Source of the DNA: Xanthoparmelia taractica
Taxonomy: Eukaryota; Ascomycota; Lecanoromycetes; Lecanorales; Parmeliaceae
Reading direction: 5' to 3'
Assembly: GCA_033085395.1 (NCBI GenBank)
Contig: JANQBS010000463.1
Location: 1 to 20,737 of the forward strand
DNA length: 20,737 nucleotides
Shown here piece after piece: positions 8,611 to 18,762 of the stretch (its first letter is position 1; the number at the start of each line of letters is the position of its first letter). Below the pieces are notes generated by a model. That model was not told the origin of the DNA. It did not search any database and saw only the letters and a list, made by a program, of their open reading frames with translations. The translations under genes and the position numbers were made by a program.

Positions 8611-10149
8611 ATGGGCTTCTTCGACAGCATACAGAAGCCCGGCTTCACGGCGGCCAAAGGCAAAAATATTCATATTAAGCAGGAAGTCGTTAAGACAGTT
8701 TTGAACCCTCAGAAGACATTCGTTCCCTTCCCACAGCATCCTAATAAACGCTCTTTGCCAGATAAGAAAACTAAAAGGCTCAATTGTCCGAGTGCCAAGC
8801 CATCTCCCAAGGCTCGAGCCCAGAACCACAGGAGACGCCCGGCTTCGACTCCGCAACGTCTTGAATCTGATAGTGACGATGATGTGTCTGATCAAGATCT
8901 TGGGGACGCAAGAAAACGAGCACGGAGAACCAGTGAGGTGGAGCCTGATAGTAAACGGCAGATCCGTAGCAGGAAGGCCTTCTCGGAAGATGACGGTGGG
9001 GTATTTCCTATGGTCCATGCAGCAGATGTTGCCTCTCTAAGCAAGCCCACCAAGTACAGAGCCGCCTTCCCAAATGATCCGCAGGTTATCCGGATCCATT
9101 TGCAGTACCCGTCTGCTTCTCAGTGCGAAGGGTACGTTTTCCGCTGCCGGGTCGAAAGGCGGAGTGTAGCTGACTGCCGTAGATACGAGCTGGTTGTGCC
9201 AATCCTAAATGATGACTTTAAGGCTTTAGAAGACATCAGAGAAGTTATGGAGACCATCATCAGCAATTATCTTCCAAGCGCTGAAGCAGCGAAATTGCAG
9301 AACGACAGCACCGGACTGATTCGGCGACTCAAGCGGGCAACGGAGAGGCGCGCAGGAATGGAATACGCAGACTTTGTGCAGGAATGGAATGACACTTTGG
9401 TTGACCTGAGAACAGACGGGACTATCTCCAGGACCATCGACGGATGGAAAAGGGTCGACCTGAAATTGCTCGAGCGAATCTTGACCCAAACATACTCACG
9501 AACGGTTTCACCAAGGGTACACACGTTACGCCACTACCAGAACGGAACAGATAACGTTTACGGCGAGCTACTTCCCAAGTTCATCTCCCTCATTCTCAAA
9601 CAGGACGTTAAGATGAAGTCTGACCAGATCTTCGTTGATCTTGGGTCCGGAGTTGGTAATTGCGTGCTTCAGGCCGCTCTGGAGGTTGGATGCGAGAGTT
9701 GGGGCTGTGAGATGATGGACAATGCCTGTGACCTTGCCGAGCTTCAGGAGAAGGAGTTCAACGCTCGCTGCCGGCTATGGGGTCTTTCCGCGGGTAATAT
9801 TCATCTCGAACGAGGCGATTTTCTAAAGAACCCCGCAATTCTTAAGATTCTCCAGAAAGCGGATGTGGTCCTGGTCAACAACCAGGCGTTCACTCCAAAC
9901 CTCAACGAAGATTTGACCAATTTGTTCCTTGACCTCAAAGAGGGAGCCAAGATTGTGTCGCTTAAATCGTTCGTTCCACACGGTCATAAGATTACTTCCA
10001 AAAACCTATCGGCTGCATGCAACAGACTCGAAGTCGTCCAGAAAACTTATTTCTCGGCGTGCGTGAGCTGGACAGAAACTGCAGGCACTTATTATATTTC
10101 GACGAAGGACAGCTCCAAGGTCCAAGCCTTTGCTGAGAAGAGCATGTGA
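8611..10149 (+). CDS. DOT1: Histone H3-K79 methyltransferase DOT1
   Basis: Intronless gene of 512 aa encoding the non-SET lysine methyltransferase that modifies H3K79 in nucleosomes, linked to silencing boundaries and DNA-damage checkpoints. The N-terminus (MGFFDSIQKPGF, then basic and serine-rich to about residue 125) is probably disordered and may contact DNA. The catalytic core spans about residues 190-500: VYGELLPKF (316-324), the AdoMet loop DLGSGVGNCVLQAA (from 343), WGCEMMDNACDLA with the acidic AdoMet-binding residue E367, VVLVNNQAFTPNLNEDL (NN at 423-424), SLKSFVP, and the closing VSWTETAGTYYIST. All hallmark Dot1 motifs are intact. The ATG at 8611 is the first in frame. It is the only gene here without an intron. 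It is divergent from the transporter gene and convergent with ATG16, 213 bases away. Confidence 0.95.
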   Translation: MGFFDSIQKPGFTAAKGKNIHIKQEVVKTVLNPQKTFVPFPQHPNKRSLPDKKTKRLNCPSAKPSPKARAQNHRRRPASTPQRLESDSDDDVSDQDLGDARKRARRTSEVEPDSKRQIRSRKAFSEDDGGVFPMVHAADVASLSKPTKYRAAFPNDPQVIRIHLQYPSASQCEGYVFRCRVERRSVADCRRYELVVPILNDDFKALEDIREVMETIISNYLPSAEAAKLQNDSTGLIRRLKRATERRAGMEYADFVQEWNDTLVDLRTDGTISRTIDGWKRVDLKLLERILTQTYSRTVSPRVHTLRHYQNGTDNVYGELLPKFISLILKQDVKMKSDQIFVDLGSGVGNCVLQAALEVGCESWGCEMMDNACDLAELQEKEFNARCRLWGLSAGNIHLERGDFLKNPAILKILQKADVVLVNNQAFTPNLNEDLTNLFLDLKEGAKIVSLKSFVPHGHKITSKNLSAACNRLEVVQKTYFSACVSWTETAGTYYISTKDSSKVQAFAEKSM

Positions 10150-10362
10150 GTGGCTGTTCAGCATGGGGCACCACCAGCATGTCATAAGCATGAATGGAGG
10201 GTATGTTCAGTATTATTAAAGTTCTAGTGGCGAGGCTTATCGATATTGCATAAAGGTGGAGTTCAGCGGTTCTCGAGATACCCAGGAGCGTCCCGAGAGC
10301 ATTGGATAGCGGCACTTTCTTTGGAAAACATGATGGAAGAGCTCCGTAGACGCGTGCATTTG

Positions 10363-11087
10363 TCATGAAAATTTGGATTTATCATTCATAGCATCAGCTT
10401 CCTGTCCCATTCGTGCCATCCACCGATCGACCAATTCCTTATTCTCACGTCGCAACTTCTGAGATTGTTCTTCGGCCATGTTCAGCTGCAGCGTTAATGA
10501 TAGGGTCTCGTCATGCACGCCCTGTTGAACAATCAGACGCTTCTGTCAACAAGGAAGAGCATTGACTCAGACTTCTAGCAATTTGGCCTTCCCTCTGAGC
10601 TCCTCATCTCTATCCCTCATCCCCGTAGTCAAAGCCGCTCTTTCCTTGGAAAGCTCCCGAATGCGTTTGCTGTCCATTGAGGATTGTATTTTCAGTCTCT
10701 GCAATTCCTCTGTCACGCTATTGAGCCTAGTCTCCATCAAACCCCTACTGCGCTGAGCCTCGCTCAAGTCCTGGCGCACTTTGGAAACTACATCCCCAGT
10801 CGTGAGACTGCAGGCAACCGCTTTCTCTCGGCTTACCTTGCGATCCTTGAGGTTGGATAACGGTCTTGGCTCTTCCTCTATCGTGATAGCTTCTGTTGAC
10901 ACCGTGGCTTGAAGGGTAGCTGTTCGATCAGCCAATTTTGCATCTAATGCAATTTATCAATTACCGTCCCAAATATGGAAATGTCGTAATGGACAAACAA
11001 ACAGCTATCATATAGAGTTTGATTTGCCTTCTCCTTCCTGTCTCTCTCATGTAGCGCACTTAAGTAGTCATCCCGCCAGGATGGCAT
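10363..11087 (-). CDS. ATG16: Autophagy protein ATG16
   Basis: Coiled-coil subunit that dimerises and ties Atg12-Atg5 to the phagophore, promoting Atg8 lipidation. Model: 11087..11003, 10943..10573, 10521..10363; 204 aa, a usual fungal length. Exon 1 gives the Atg5-binding N-terminus MPSWRDDYLSALHERDRKEK; intron 1 (59 nt, gtttgt to ttag) rejoins as LYDSY-AKLADRTATLQA. The heptad-rich coiled coil runs from about residue 70 to 195 (VRQDLSEAQRSRG, RDRDEELRGKAKLLE, TLSLTLQLNMAEEQSQKLR), followed by the conserved tail ENKELVDRWMARMGQEADAM. Intron 2 (51 nt) uses an unusual donor, gtctga; it is supported because the junction KLLE-GVHDETLSL matches family spacing and a ctgat branch lies before the acceptor. 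It is divergent from YPT7 and convergent with DOT1. Confidence 0.92.
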
Positions 11088-11551
11088 GTTCGGCGTTTCG
11101 AAAGACTACACGATAATTTAACGAATAATCTGTTGGTCGTTGGAGAACATCTCTTTCCGTGATGGAGTGCAGGTTTTCGAGCCAGGTCCTCTGACGTACT
11201 TTAAAGCCCCTTGGTGTGCAATAAGTTGTTGAGAATCTCGGGAGGTCGCATGATGCGAATCCGATAGGGCTGAATGATGATCCGCATTAAGTCTGTTTGG
11301 CACTTAACGAGGTTCAATTAAAACAGCCCGTTATGGTCCCACGTCACCTCTGCTGAAGAGCATTAGTACAGTGCTCTCAAACTCTGCTGCACATGATTCC
11401 TACCTCCGCCCGTTCTGAGAAGTACAAGACGCCAAAGCACCCATTCTAAATTTTGCTTAGCGGGAGGAAGCTTCAGTAAGAACTTCTAGCTTTCAGGACG
11501 CGTCCGGCAGTTGTACTTCATATATCTATCGTCTGAGAGTATCCGATCAAC
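11088..11551. promoter_or_regulatory. Divergent intergenic region, ATG16 / YPT7
   Basis: A 464-base gap between two opposite start codons that should hold both promoters. A 61-codon minus-strand open frame within it has no family features. A 6-bp inverted repeat (ttaagt 11287-11292, acttaa 11302-11307) is the only local structure noted; no TATA box stands out. Confidence 0.45.
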
Positions 11552-12451
11552 ATGGCTTCGAGGAAGAAGGTCTTACTCAAGGTACTATTACCGTTTAGGA
11601 CAAAGGTAATGGTTAGCACTGACGTTATGCCGCAACCAGGTGATCATCCTTGGTGACAGTGGAGTCGGAAAGACAAGTTTGATGAACCAATATGTATGTG
11701 GAGGACGGAAGCATACCCTTCAGACGCAGATGTAGGGGCCTAAAGCTCATCATCAAACCAGGTCAATAAGAAATTCAGCGCAAGTTACAAGGCAACAATT
11801 GGGGCGGACTTCCTGACGAAGGAGGTTTTGGTAGATGATCGATTAGTCACAATGCAGGTAGGGATACAAGTAGCTCGGCGCTGGAGCAGGGGCTGAATAC
11901 TGTCTAGCTGTGGGATACCGCTGGTCAAGAGCGGTTCCAGTCGCTAGGCGTGGCATTCTACAGAGGGGCCGATTGCTGCGTTCTGGTGTACGATGTCAAC
12001 AATTCAAAGAGTTTCGATACCCTGGACAGCTGGAGAGACGAGTTTCTGATCCAGGCCAGTCCTCGAGATCCTGAGAACTTCCCGTTCGTAGGTCAGCCTC
12101 GAGCAGTCGTGCGATTTGTTGCCTGATAAGACATAGGTTGTCCTTGGAAACAAGATTGATGTAGAAGAGAACAAGAGAATGATATCCTCGAAGCGCGCCA
12201 TGACATTCTGCCAGTCGAAAGGTGGAATTCCATACTTTGAGACCAGCGCCAAAGAGGCTGTCAACGTTGAGCAGGCATTCGAAGGTAATGGTGGATTCCG
12301 ACGGCCCGCCTTTATATTCGTGCTAATATTCATTCGCTCAGTAATAGCCAGGAATGCCTTGGCACAAGAAGAATCGGAAGAGTTTAGTGGTGATTTTTCA
12401 GATCCTATCGACATCCACTTAGATAGAGAGAGCGATGGTTGTGCGTGTTAG
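11552..12451 (+). CDS. YPT7: Rab7-type GTPase YPT7
   Basis: Small GTPase that drives late-endosome and autophagosome fusion with the vacuole. Model: join(11552..11581, 11640..11693, 11762..11857, 11908..12087, 12137..12284, 12342..12451), 205 aa, five introns of 49-68 nt. All nucleotide-binding motifs are present: GDSGVGKT (15-22), the switch I threonine in ATIGADF (T40), WDTAGQE (62-68), NKID (125-128) and SAK (157-159). The C-terminus DGCAC ends in the CXC double-geranylgeranylation signal of Rab proteins. Rab7-specific stretches include KKFSASYKATIGADFLTKEV and LGVAFYRGADCCVLVYDV. All splice junctions restore expected sequence without gaps. The last intron splits a valine codon (g|ta). Upstream lies ATG16 on the opposite strand, which acts earlier in the same pathway. 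Confidence 0.97.
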
Positions 12452-13056
12452 TTATGTTTGGTTTCATATGTCCCGCTTTGTGATCGGAATGTCGAGCGCT
12501 CAAAAGCATGGGGCCTTAAAAGACGCCTTCGATGCAGTAGAGATAACCAAATTGGAGGAGCTAATAGCAGACCCATTCTAATACTAGATGTTCCGTGTTG
12601 AGCAAATCAAGCATGTACATACAGACCAAGGTCTAGTGCTCTATTCCTGTCTATGATAAAAAGCCTTGATAGGCAACGACGTACAGTAATGTCCAGATTG
12701 TCCCTGCTAGATTCGGCCCTTGCAGCCTACAATCTTGCAAGCACACCGATCGTGATAGAACCGATAGAACCCCCCGAAACTCCCCCTAAAGGATGCAACA
12801 AATAATGCACGGACCGGCAAAATAGTGCAATAAGAAAAGCAAGGGATCTCACCCATATCCACAGTCTGGATCCAGCTTGAACGAGGAGAAGTCGAAGAGC
12901 CTTTCTGATACTGCCAGCGATTGAATAACCGCGCAAGGCGCCTTCAATGCATGCAATGCCCTGGCCATGCATACCTTTAATGCAAGCGTGGTAGTACTCA
13001 GTCCATGCAATTCAAAACGTCTATCCTGAGTTTTGAGAGATTTCGGATTTCCATAT
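12452..13056. other. Intergenic gap without recognised gene
   Basis: This 605-base region lies between the convergent 3' ends of YPT7 and the hydrolase-like gene. An 81-codon minus-strand open frame (12727-12972) has no family match that I recognise, is bounded by no splice logic and reads like chance. Small structures are a tandem 9-mer gatagaacc (12754-12762, 12763-12771) and an inverted pair atgcatg / catgcat (12947-12953, 12966-12972) within a cluster of TGCA-rich sites. It presumably holds both 3' UTRs; a short non-coding RNA cannot be excluded. Confidence 0.5.
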
Positions 13057-15822
13057 CTATAATTTCGACCTTACGCCTTCCAACCGAAATTTGACATCCT
13101 TGAGCGCCTTAGTCGATGGCTTCCATTCGTCAAATTGTTTGATCAACTCTGTGATCTCTCCATACAGCTCTCTTCGCACGTAGTCCTCTTCCAATACACC
13201 ACGCATGGCAAACGGCAAGATGTATGGATTTTGTGACGTGGTCGCTCCTTCGCGATGGAATTGTGGACTTATTTCACTTAGGGAAGTTGTTTCAAGAGCG
13301 TGCTCCACAGCCAGGTAGTAGCCAGCTTCGTCATCGTAAATCCTGGAGTGCCCCTCACCGCCGTACAGGCTACCAGCAAGTGGGCTGCTCAGTTCTCGGA
13401 TCAAGCCATGGTCTGATATACCAAGATTACGAAGTTTCAACGCGAACCCCACTAAGTGGGTTAGAAAATCAGGGGCATGAACTCGGCCGTCTACGAAGAC
13501 AGCCCGATAGATATGCGGATGGCTAATGCTGCCGAATGTAGAGGACTAAACGAATATGTTGTTAGCTGGACTCCAGATTCCAAATACACACATGCCTACC
13601 TCCAGTGAGACGAGTTGATCATCGATACTGCCCACATAGACGGTCTTCACGCCAAATCTTAGGGCAACATCTAAGGCTGCTTCGTAGTCCTTTGACACTT
13701 GACTGTCGGGAAGTGCAAATTCAAAAAGCTCCCCAGCTGAGCCACTTATCCATCGAGACTTGTAGTCAGCGAAAGGGCCGAGGTTGACTCCTGCCATGGC
13801 ACATAAGCCAATCTTTGCGGAATTAAGGCATCCAAACCTTATAAGTTTTGCGACTAGCATCATGGCAACAGGAACACCCTGGCTGTGGCATGCAATCATG
13901 ACGAAATCGGCTTTTTGTATTTTATCGATCCAATTGAGCAAAAGCTTCCACAACAGGTCAATACGTTCTGCGATTCTGCCTTCTCCTTCCAGAGCCACCT
14001 TTTCAATCTCACATGAGTAGCCATGGTTTTGGGTCCATCTCTGGATGGCGCTGGCTGCACCATTAGCGAAACGAATAGACGTGCCTGTCGGTTGACCCAG
14101 GACAGAGCGAATCAGCGGTGCCGGAAAGTAACCATGAACGCCCTACCAAAAACATATCAGCCATGTAGATGGAAATCCAGGGTGCACATGTTGAACTAAA
14201 CTTACAATGGCCAACGCTCTCTTTACCCGTAGTGGATATTGAACGATATCGACACGCTTTGGTTCCGAAGACGAGCTCGTTCGCAATAACCTGCTAATCT
14301 GCTGGATCAGACTCGGTCTTTCAACTGTGCTGTATGTACTTCTAAAAGATGGAAGAAGCAGATTCTTGGGCACGGCATTTGCCTTGGGGCAGGCATCGAC
14401 CTGAGTGTTTGTTTTGGGAGCCAAAGGTATAACTTCCGGTTTGAATTTCTGTTGGGCATCGTTCCTAATGCCCCCAAGCTTCTTGGGATCATCAGCTGCT
14501 TCTAGTGGTTGCCGCGTCTGTCTTTTGCCGACCTCGCGTGGAAGGCCTTTCGCTTCGTCTACTACAGCACTCTCTGGCTTGGATTGAGATGACAACCCAG
14601 CGAGAGCCAACTCCCCAACCTTACTTCCAGGACGTGTCTTTACGTCGTCACTCTTGGGCTGATCCCTAGACCAAAATGCCCAGCCGTACGATGATTTGGC
14701 ACCATCTACAGGCTGTTTCGAGCGTTGAGGAGAGGATAAAGGTACAGTTTTCGCATCCAACAACTTGCTGTTCTGAGGCTCTAGTTCGGTAGATACTTCT
14801 AGTGGATTGGGAGCCAGGCCAAGTGCACTTGCCGACGAGCTACCTTTTGTCTCTGTGGATGCATTGCCCCATAAGCTAAGCCAAGAGCGTGGAGCATGTT
14901 CTTGCTCTGCACTTGGAGAAACAGGACTCGGCTCTGAGTTTCGACGCTGTTTGGAGGATGCAGGAGCATCTGGGAGAGCATCGGAGCTACTATTCTGTGG
15001 ACGATTCTTGTCCACGCTTTTACCACCACCATGGGGATGCGCCATGCTTCTTTCAGCTTCTGTCGCGATTTCAGATTTAGAAAACCAATTCAGCCAGCTT
15101 GCGGATCCATTGGTAGCGTCGGGTACCACTGATGCCTGATTCCTTGATGCTGGTCGAGTATCACGGTCGTTGGGAGTGCTTGTAGGTGTCCCGTCCTCAG
15201 GGTACTCAGCTTCAGGAACTGTAATGATGCCATTTCTTGTTTTTGGCTCTTGAGAAGTGTCTCCTTCAGTGGTGGGCGGCTTCTTAGCAGCGCCGGTCAT
15301 GGGACTTTTAGCGTTCGATATAATATGGAGCTTAGTAGTAGTGGCAGCTAAAGGCAAGGATCTGCTAGAGCTCGAGCTCCTTATGCTTCTCGAAAGATAG
15401 AGTGCAGGGGATTTGAGTGGAGTTGTAGGAAGCTCTGGGGTGCGAGCCCCCGCGGACGCTAGAGCCTCAGATGCGACCCCACCTGCTGCCGAAATACTCT
15501 CTTTCGCTACCTGGGTAACTGGGTTGGCCTTGTTCCCCCGTGGCCATGTACCTCCGTACCAAGTCTTGCTCGACTGAGGCTGAACAAAATTAACATATTC
15601 ACAGACAAGGTGACCATCCTCTGCGCTTACAGTATTCGCACCATTGACCGAGAAATGAACGGGCTCGACAGCATCAGTTTCACCCGATAAGTCTGAGGGT
15701 CCAACACCTGGTTTCTGTGGGTCTTGACTCTGCAATTTGGGCGCTGGGTGTAAAAGCGCTTCTTCTGATGTTGATTCGGTTTCTGCCTTAGGGTTTGGCT
15801 TAGACCGTTTTCGAGGTCCCAT
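13057..15822 (-). CDS. Conserved fungal alpha/beta-hydrolase-like protein (YML020W-type)
   Basis: Large protein of unknown function, conserved across fungi and apparently related to yeast YML020W. Model: 15822..14206, 14142..13600, 13545..13057; 882 aa, introns of 63 and 54 nt. The ATG at 15822 (MGPRKRSKPNPK) is the first in frame. Residues 1 to about 530 are low-complexity, Ser/Pro/Lys-rich and probably disordered, with four tryptophan pairs: W88/W93, W243/W246, W314/W318, W381/W384. The conserved part starts at about 525 (VKRALAIGVHGYFPAPLIRS) and contains CHSQG with S626 at the position of a hydrolase nucleophile elbow, then AMAGVNLGPFADYKSRWI, VYVGSIDDQLVSLE, FVDGRVHAPDFLTHLVGFAL and ELSSPLAGSLYGGEGHSR. 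The usual first glycine of GXSXG is cysteine (C-H-S-Q-G), so catalysis is unproven. A lipase-like or scaffold role is inference. A TATATAAA sequence lies about 95 bases upstream. Confidence 0.85.
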
Positions 15823-16086
15823 GGAGCAAAAGGCGAGAGCGGAGGACGAGGTAATGGGATTTTTTGGTCTTTGAAATCCTCTTTTAGCATTAGAAGACAA
15901 AGAAAACCATGCTCTTTATATATGAACGATCGAGGGATGGGTCAATTATGCGGCTCTAATGCGGCTCTGTCCGCCGCCCCCCACGTTCCTTAATTTGGAA
16001 GATCATCCCACCACGTTAATTTTTTTGCTGGAGCTAAGAGATTGATAACTAAGGTAAGTCTTCGATCACGACCAGACACCATCACC
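15823..16086. promoter_or_regulatory. Divergent promoter region, hydrolase-like gene / SPB1
   Basis: 264 bases separate two opposite start codons. On the minus strand TATATAAA (complement of 15915-15922) sits about 95 bases upstream of the hydrolase-like ATG and is a fair TATA box. Centrally, atgcggctct is repeated at 15948-15957 and 15959-15968 (11-base period), next to a C-rich tract (15973-15984). These could be shared activator sites. Confidence 0.45.
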
Positions 16087-18700
16087 ATGGGAATTCAAAA
16101 GAAGGTGAGCTTCATGATGGACTACGGAACCAATTTCTAAATAGTAGCAGCACGGTAAAGGCCGTCTTGACAAATGGTACAAGCTCGCAAAAGAAAAGGG
16201 ATACAGAGCCAGGGCTGCGTTCAAGCTCATACAACTCAATCGAAGGTATGGCTTCCTCGAGAAGAGCAAGGTTTTGCTGGACCTCTGCGCCGCGCCTGGA
16301 TCATGGTGTCAAGTCGCTGCCGAGACCATGCCCGCCAATAGCACGATAGTGGGTGTGGATCTCGCGCCCATCAAACCAATACCAAGGACAATAACGTTTC
16401 AGAGTGACATTACAACGGACAAGTGCCGAGCTACCATCAGACAGCACTTCAAGACCTGGAAAGCGGACACAGTCTTACACGATGGAGCGCCTAATGTTGG
16501 CACGGCATGGGTTCAGGATGCATTCTCGCAAGCAGAGCTGGCTCTGCAGGCTCTAAAGCTCGCCACAGAATTCTTAGTCGAGGGAGGCACCTTTGTCACA
16601 AAAGTTTTCCGATCCAAAGACTACAATGCTTTGCTCTGGGTTTTCAATCAGCTATTCGCCAAAGTTGAGGCCACAAAGCCTCCATCATCCAGGAATGTCT
16701 CTGCGGAAATTTTTGTTGTATGTCGGGGTTTCAAGGCGCCGAAACGAATAGACAAACGGTTTCTCGATCCTCGATCTGTCTTTGCCGAGCTCTTGGATCC
16801 AACACCAAACAACGAGGCCAAAGTATTCAACCCAGAGAAGAAGAAACGAAAACGAGAAGGATATCAAGAGGGAGACTATACCCAGTTCAGGGAAGCTCCT
16901 GCGAGCGAGTTCATTCAAACAACAGATCCTATCTCCATACTAGGGTCCTTGAGTAAACTGACCTTTGAGCAGCAGAAGAATGGAGACATTGCTCTTACTG
17001 CACTGGACAAGCTGCCGGAAACCACAGATGAGATCAGGCAATGCTGTATGGATCTAAAGGTTCTTGGCCGTAAAGAATTTCGGATGCTATTACGGTGGAG
17101 GCTGAAGGCTCGCGATATACTTGGCTTTGCGTCGAGGAAGAAGGTCGACGAGGACTCTGCGATTGAGGAAACCGCAAATGTTGAGCACATGGATGAAGAA
17201 CTTCAGGTTCAGATCGACTTAGAAAGGCTTGCTGAGAATGAAACCTCAAGGAAGAAGAGGGAGAAGAGGCGGGAGAATGAAAGGAAGCAAAAAGAGATAA
17301 TACGAATGCAGATGCATATGACCACACCAATGGAAATAGGCCTTGATCAGAGGGGTCCGAATGGCCAAGATTCCATGTTTGTTCTAGCGCCTGTGGACAA
17401 AGCTGGATCAATCGAGGAGGTTGCACGCGGCAAGATGGCACTTCGTCTGCACGATAAAGAAGCCTCAGACAATGCTACTGACTCCGAAAATGAAAGCGAC
17501 GAAGAGGAATGTAGACTAGATGAGGAGTTGGATACCTTGTATACCCAGTATCAAGAACGAAAATCGGAGTCAGATGCAAAGTATCATGCCAAGAAAGCAA
17601 GAAAAGAACTCCAAGACGGCGACTGGAAAGGATTTTCGGATCATGAAAAGAGCAGCGACGAGGACTTCGAACGGGACCAAAGCAGTGACGATTGCTCTCC
17701 GGTAGAGGGAGAAGAAAGCCAAGATTCTCGAGGGCTCATCTATCCGCAGAACGTCTTCGTCAAAGGACAGACTGGTCTCACACAGCGAGCCGCTGTTTTC
17801 TTTAAACAGGAAATATTCAAAGACATCGGCGGCCTTGATGCGGAAGTGGGGAATGACAGTGCTGTTCACCTCGAGGACGACGATACGGAAGACGACGCCC
17901 TTGCTCAGGCGGTAAAGGTTCCCGCCATTAAGAAAGCATGCGTAAATTTGATCCGTCCAGCACCGGAAACAGCATCTTTTGCCGCTAGGACAGTAGCGCA
18001 GAGTTCCGAAGAAAGCGAGGCGGGCGATGACGAAGCGGTGAATGGGCGAGAGGAGGGTGAAGACGAGAACGAAGACGGTTTCGAAGTGGTGAAATCAGAG
18101 CAGCCTGACTGGGAAGCAGAAAGTGAGCCACGAAAGGCCGGGCGTCTGGACATTGACATTATTACGGTAGAGGCCATGTCTTTGGCACAAAAAGTCGCCT
18201 TGGGGCAGAAATCCACACAGCACCTGATAGACGATGGCTTCAACAAGTACACCTTCCGGGACACCGATGGTCTTCCGGAATGGTTCTTGGATGATGAGGG
18301 CAAGCATAGTAAACCGCATCGTCCCATAAGCGCAGCAGGTGCAGCAGCCATCAAAGAGAAGCTTCGGGCCCTCAACGCTCGCCCAATCAAGAAAGTCAGA
18401 GAGGCTAAGGACCGTAAGAAGTTCAAGGCTGCCCAGAGGCTGGAGAAGCTGCGCAAGAAGTCGGCCCTAGTCGCAGATGACGAAGGTATCTCGGAGAAAG
18501 ACAAAGCACGAAATATTGCAAAGATGATGGGTAAGTCGATGAAGAGAAAGCCCAAGCAGGTGAAGCTTGTTGTCGCCAAAGGCGGTAATAGAGGCATATC
18601 AGGACGGCCACGAGGTGTAAAAGGTAAGTACAAGATCGTTGACGCCCGACTGAAAAAGGATGTCAGGGCAGAGAGGCGACTTGCGAAGAAAGCGCGTTAG
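16087..18700 (+). CDS. SPB1: AdoMet-dependent rRNA methyltransferase SPB1
   Basis: Nucleolar 2'-O-ribose methyltransferase of the FtsJ/RrmJ family; yeast Spb1 modifies the A-loop of 25S rRNA and is needed for 60S assembly. Model: join(16087..16104, 16151..18700), 855 aa (yeast 841). Exon 1 encodes only MGIQKK; a 46-nt intron (gtgagc to gcag) rejoins as HGKGRLDKWYKLAKEKGYRA. The AdoMet motif is DLCAAPGSW (50-58). The K-D-K-E tetrad is visible: K31 (AAFKLIQ), D117 (LHDGAPN), K157 (FVTKVF) and E192 (NVSAEIFVV). A conserved middle region with charged coiled coil (about 300-400) and long acidic serine stretches (about 460-640) follow. The basic C-terminal domain includes LPEWFLDDE, KKVREAKDRKKFKAAQRLEK, ISGRPRGVKGKYKIVDARLK and ends RAERRLAKKAR. 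The 3' end lies 62 bases from the convergent JMJD7-like gene. Confidence 0.96.
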
Positions 18701-18762
18701 CCTTCGCCTCTATGTTTGGAGGTCAATTCACAATAACCGTTTGACCCGAATCTTGGTGCACT

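Noticed and set aside
12727..12972. 81-codon minus-strand open frame in the YPT7/hydrolase gap
   Set aside because: No family similarity that I recognise, no plausible splice extension, and composition like intergenic DNA; a small novel gene is possible but unsupported.
17905..18633. 242-codon open frame antisense to SPB1
   Set aside because: It mirrors the Lys/Glu/Asp-rich coding of SPB1, has no recognisable domain and lies wholly inside a confidently assigned gene.
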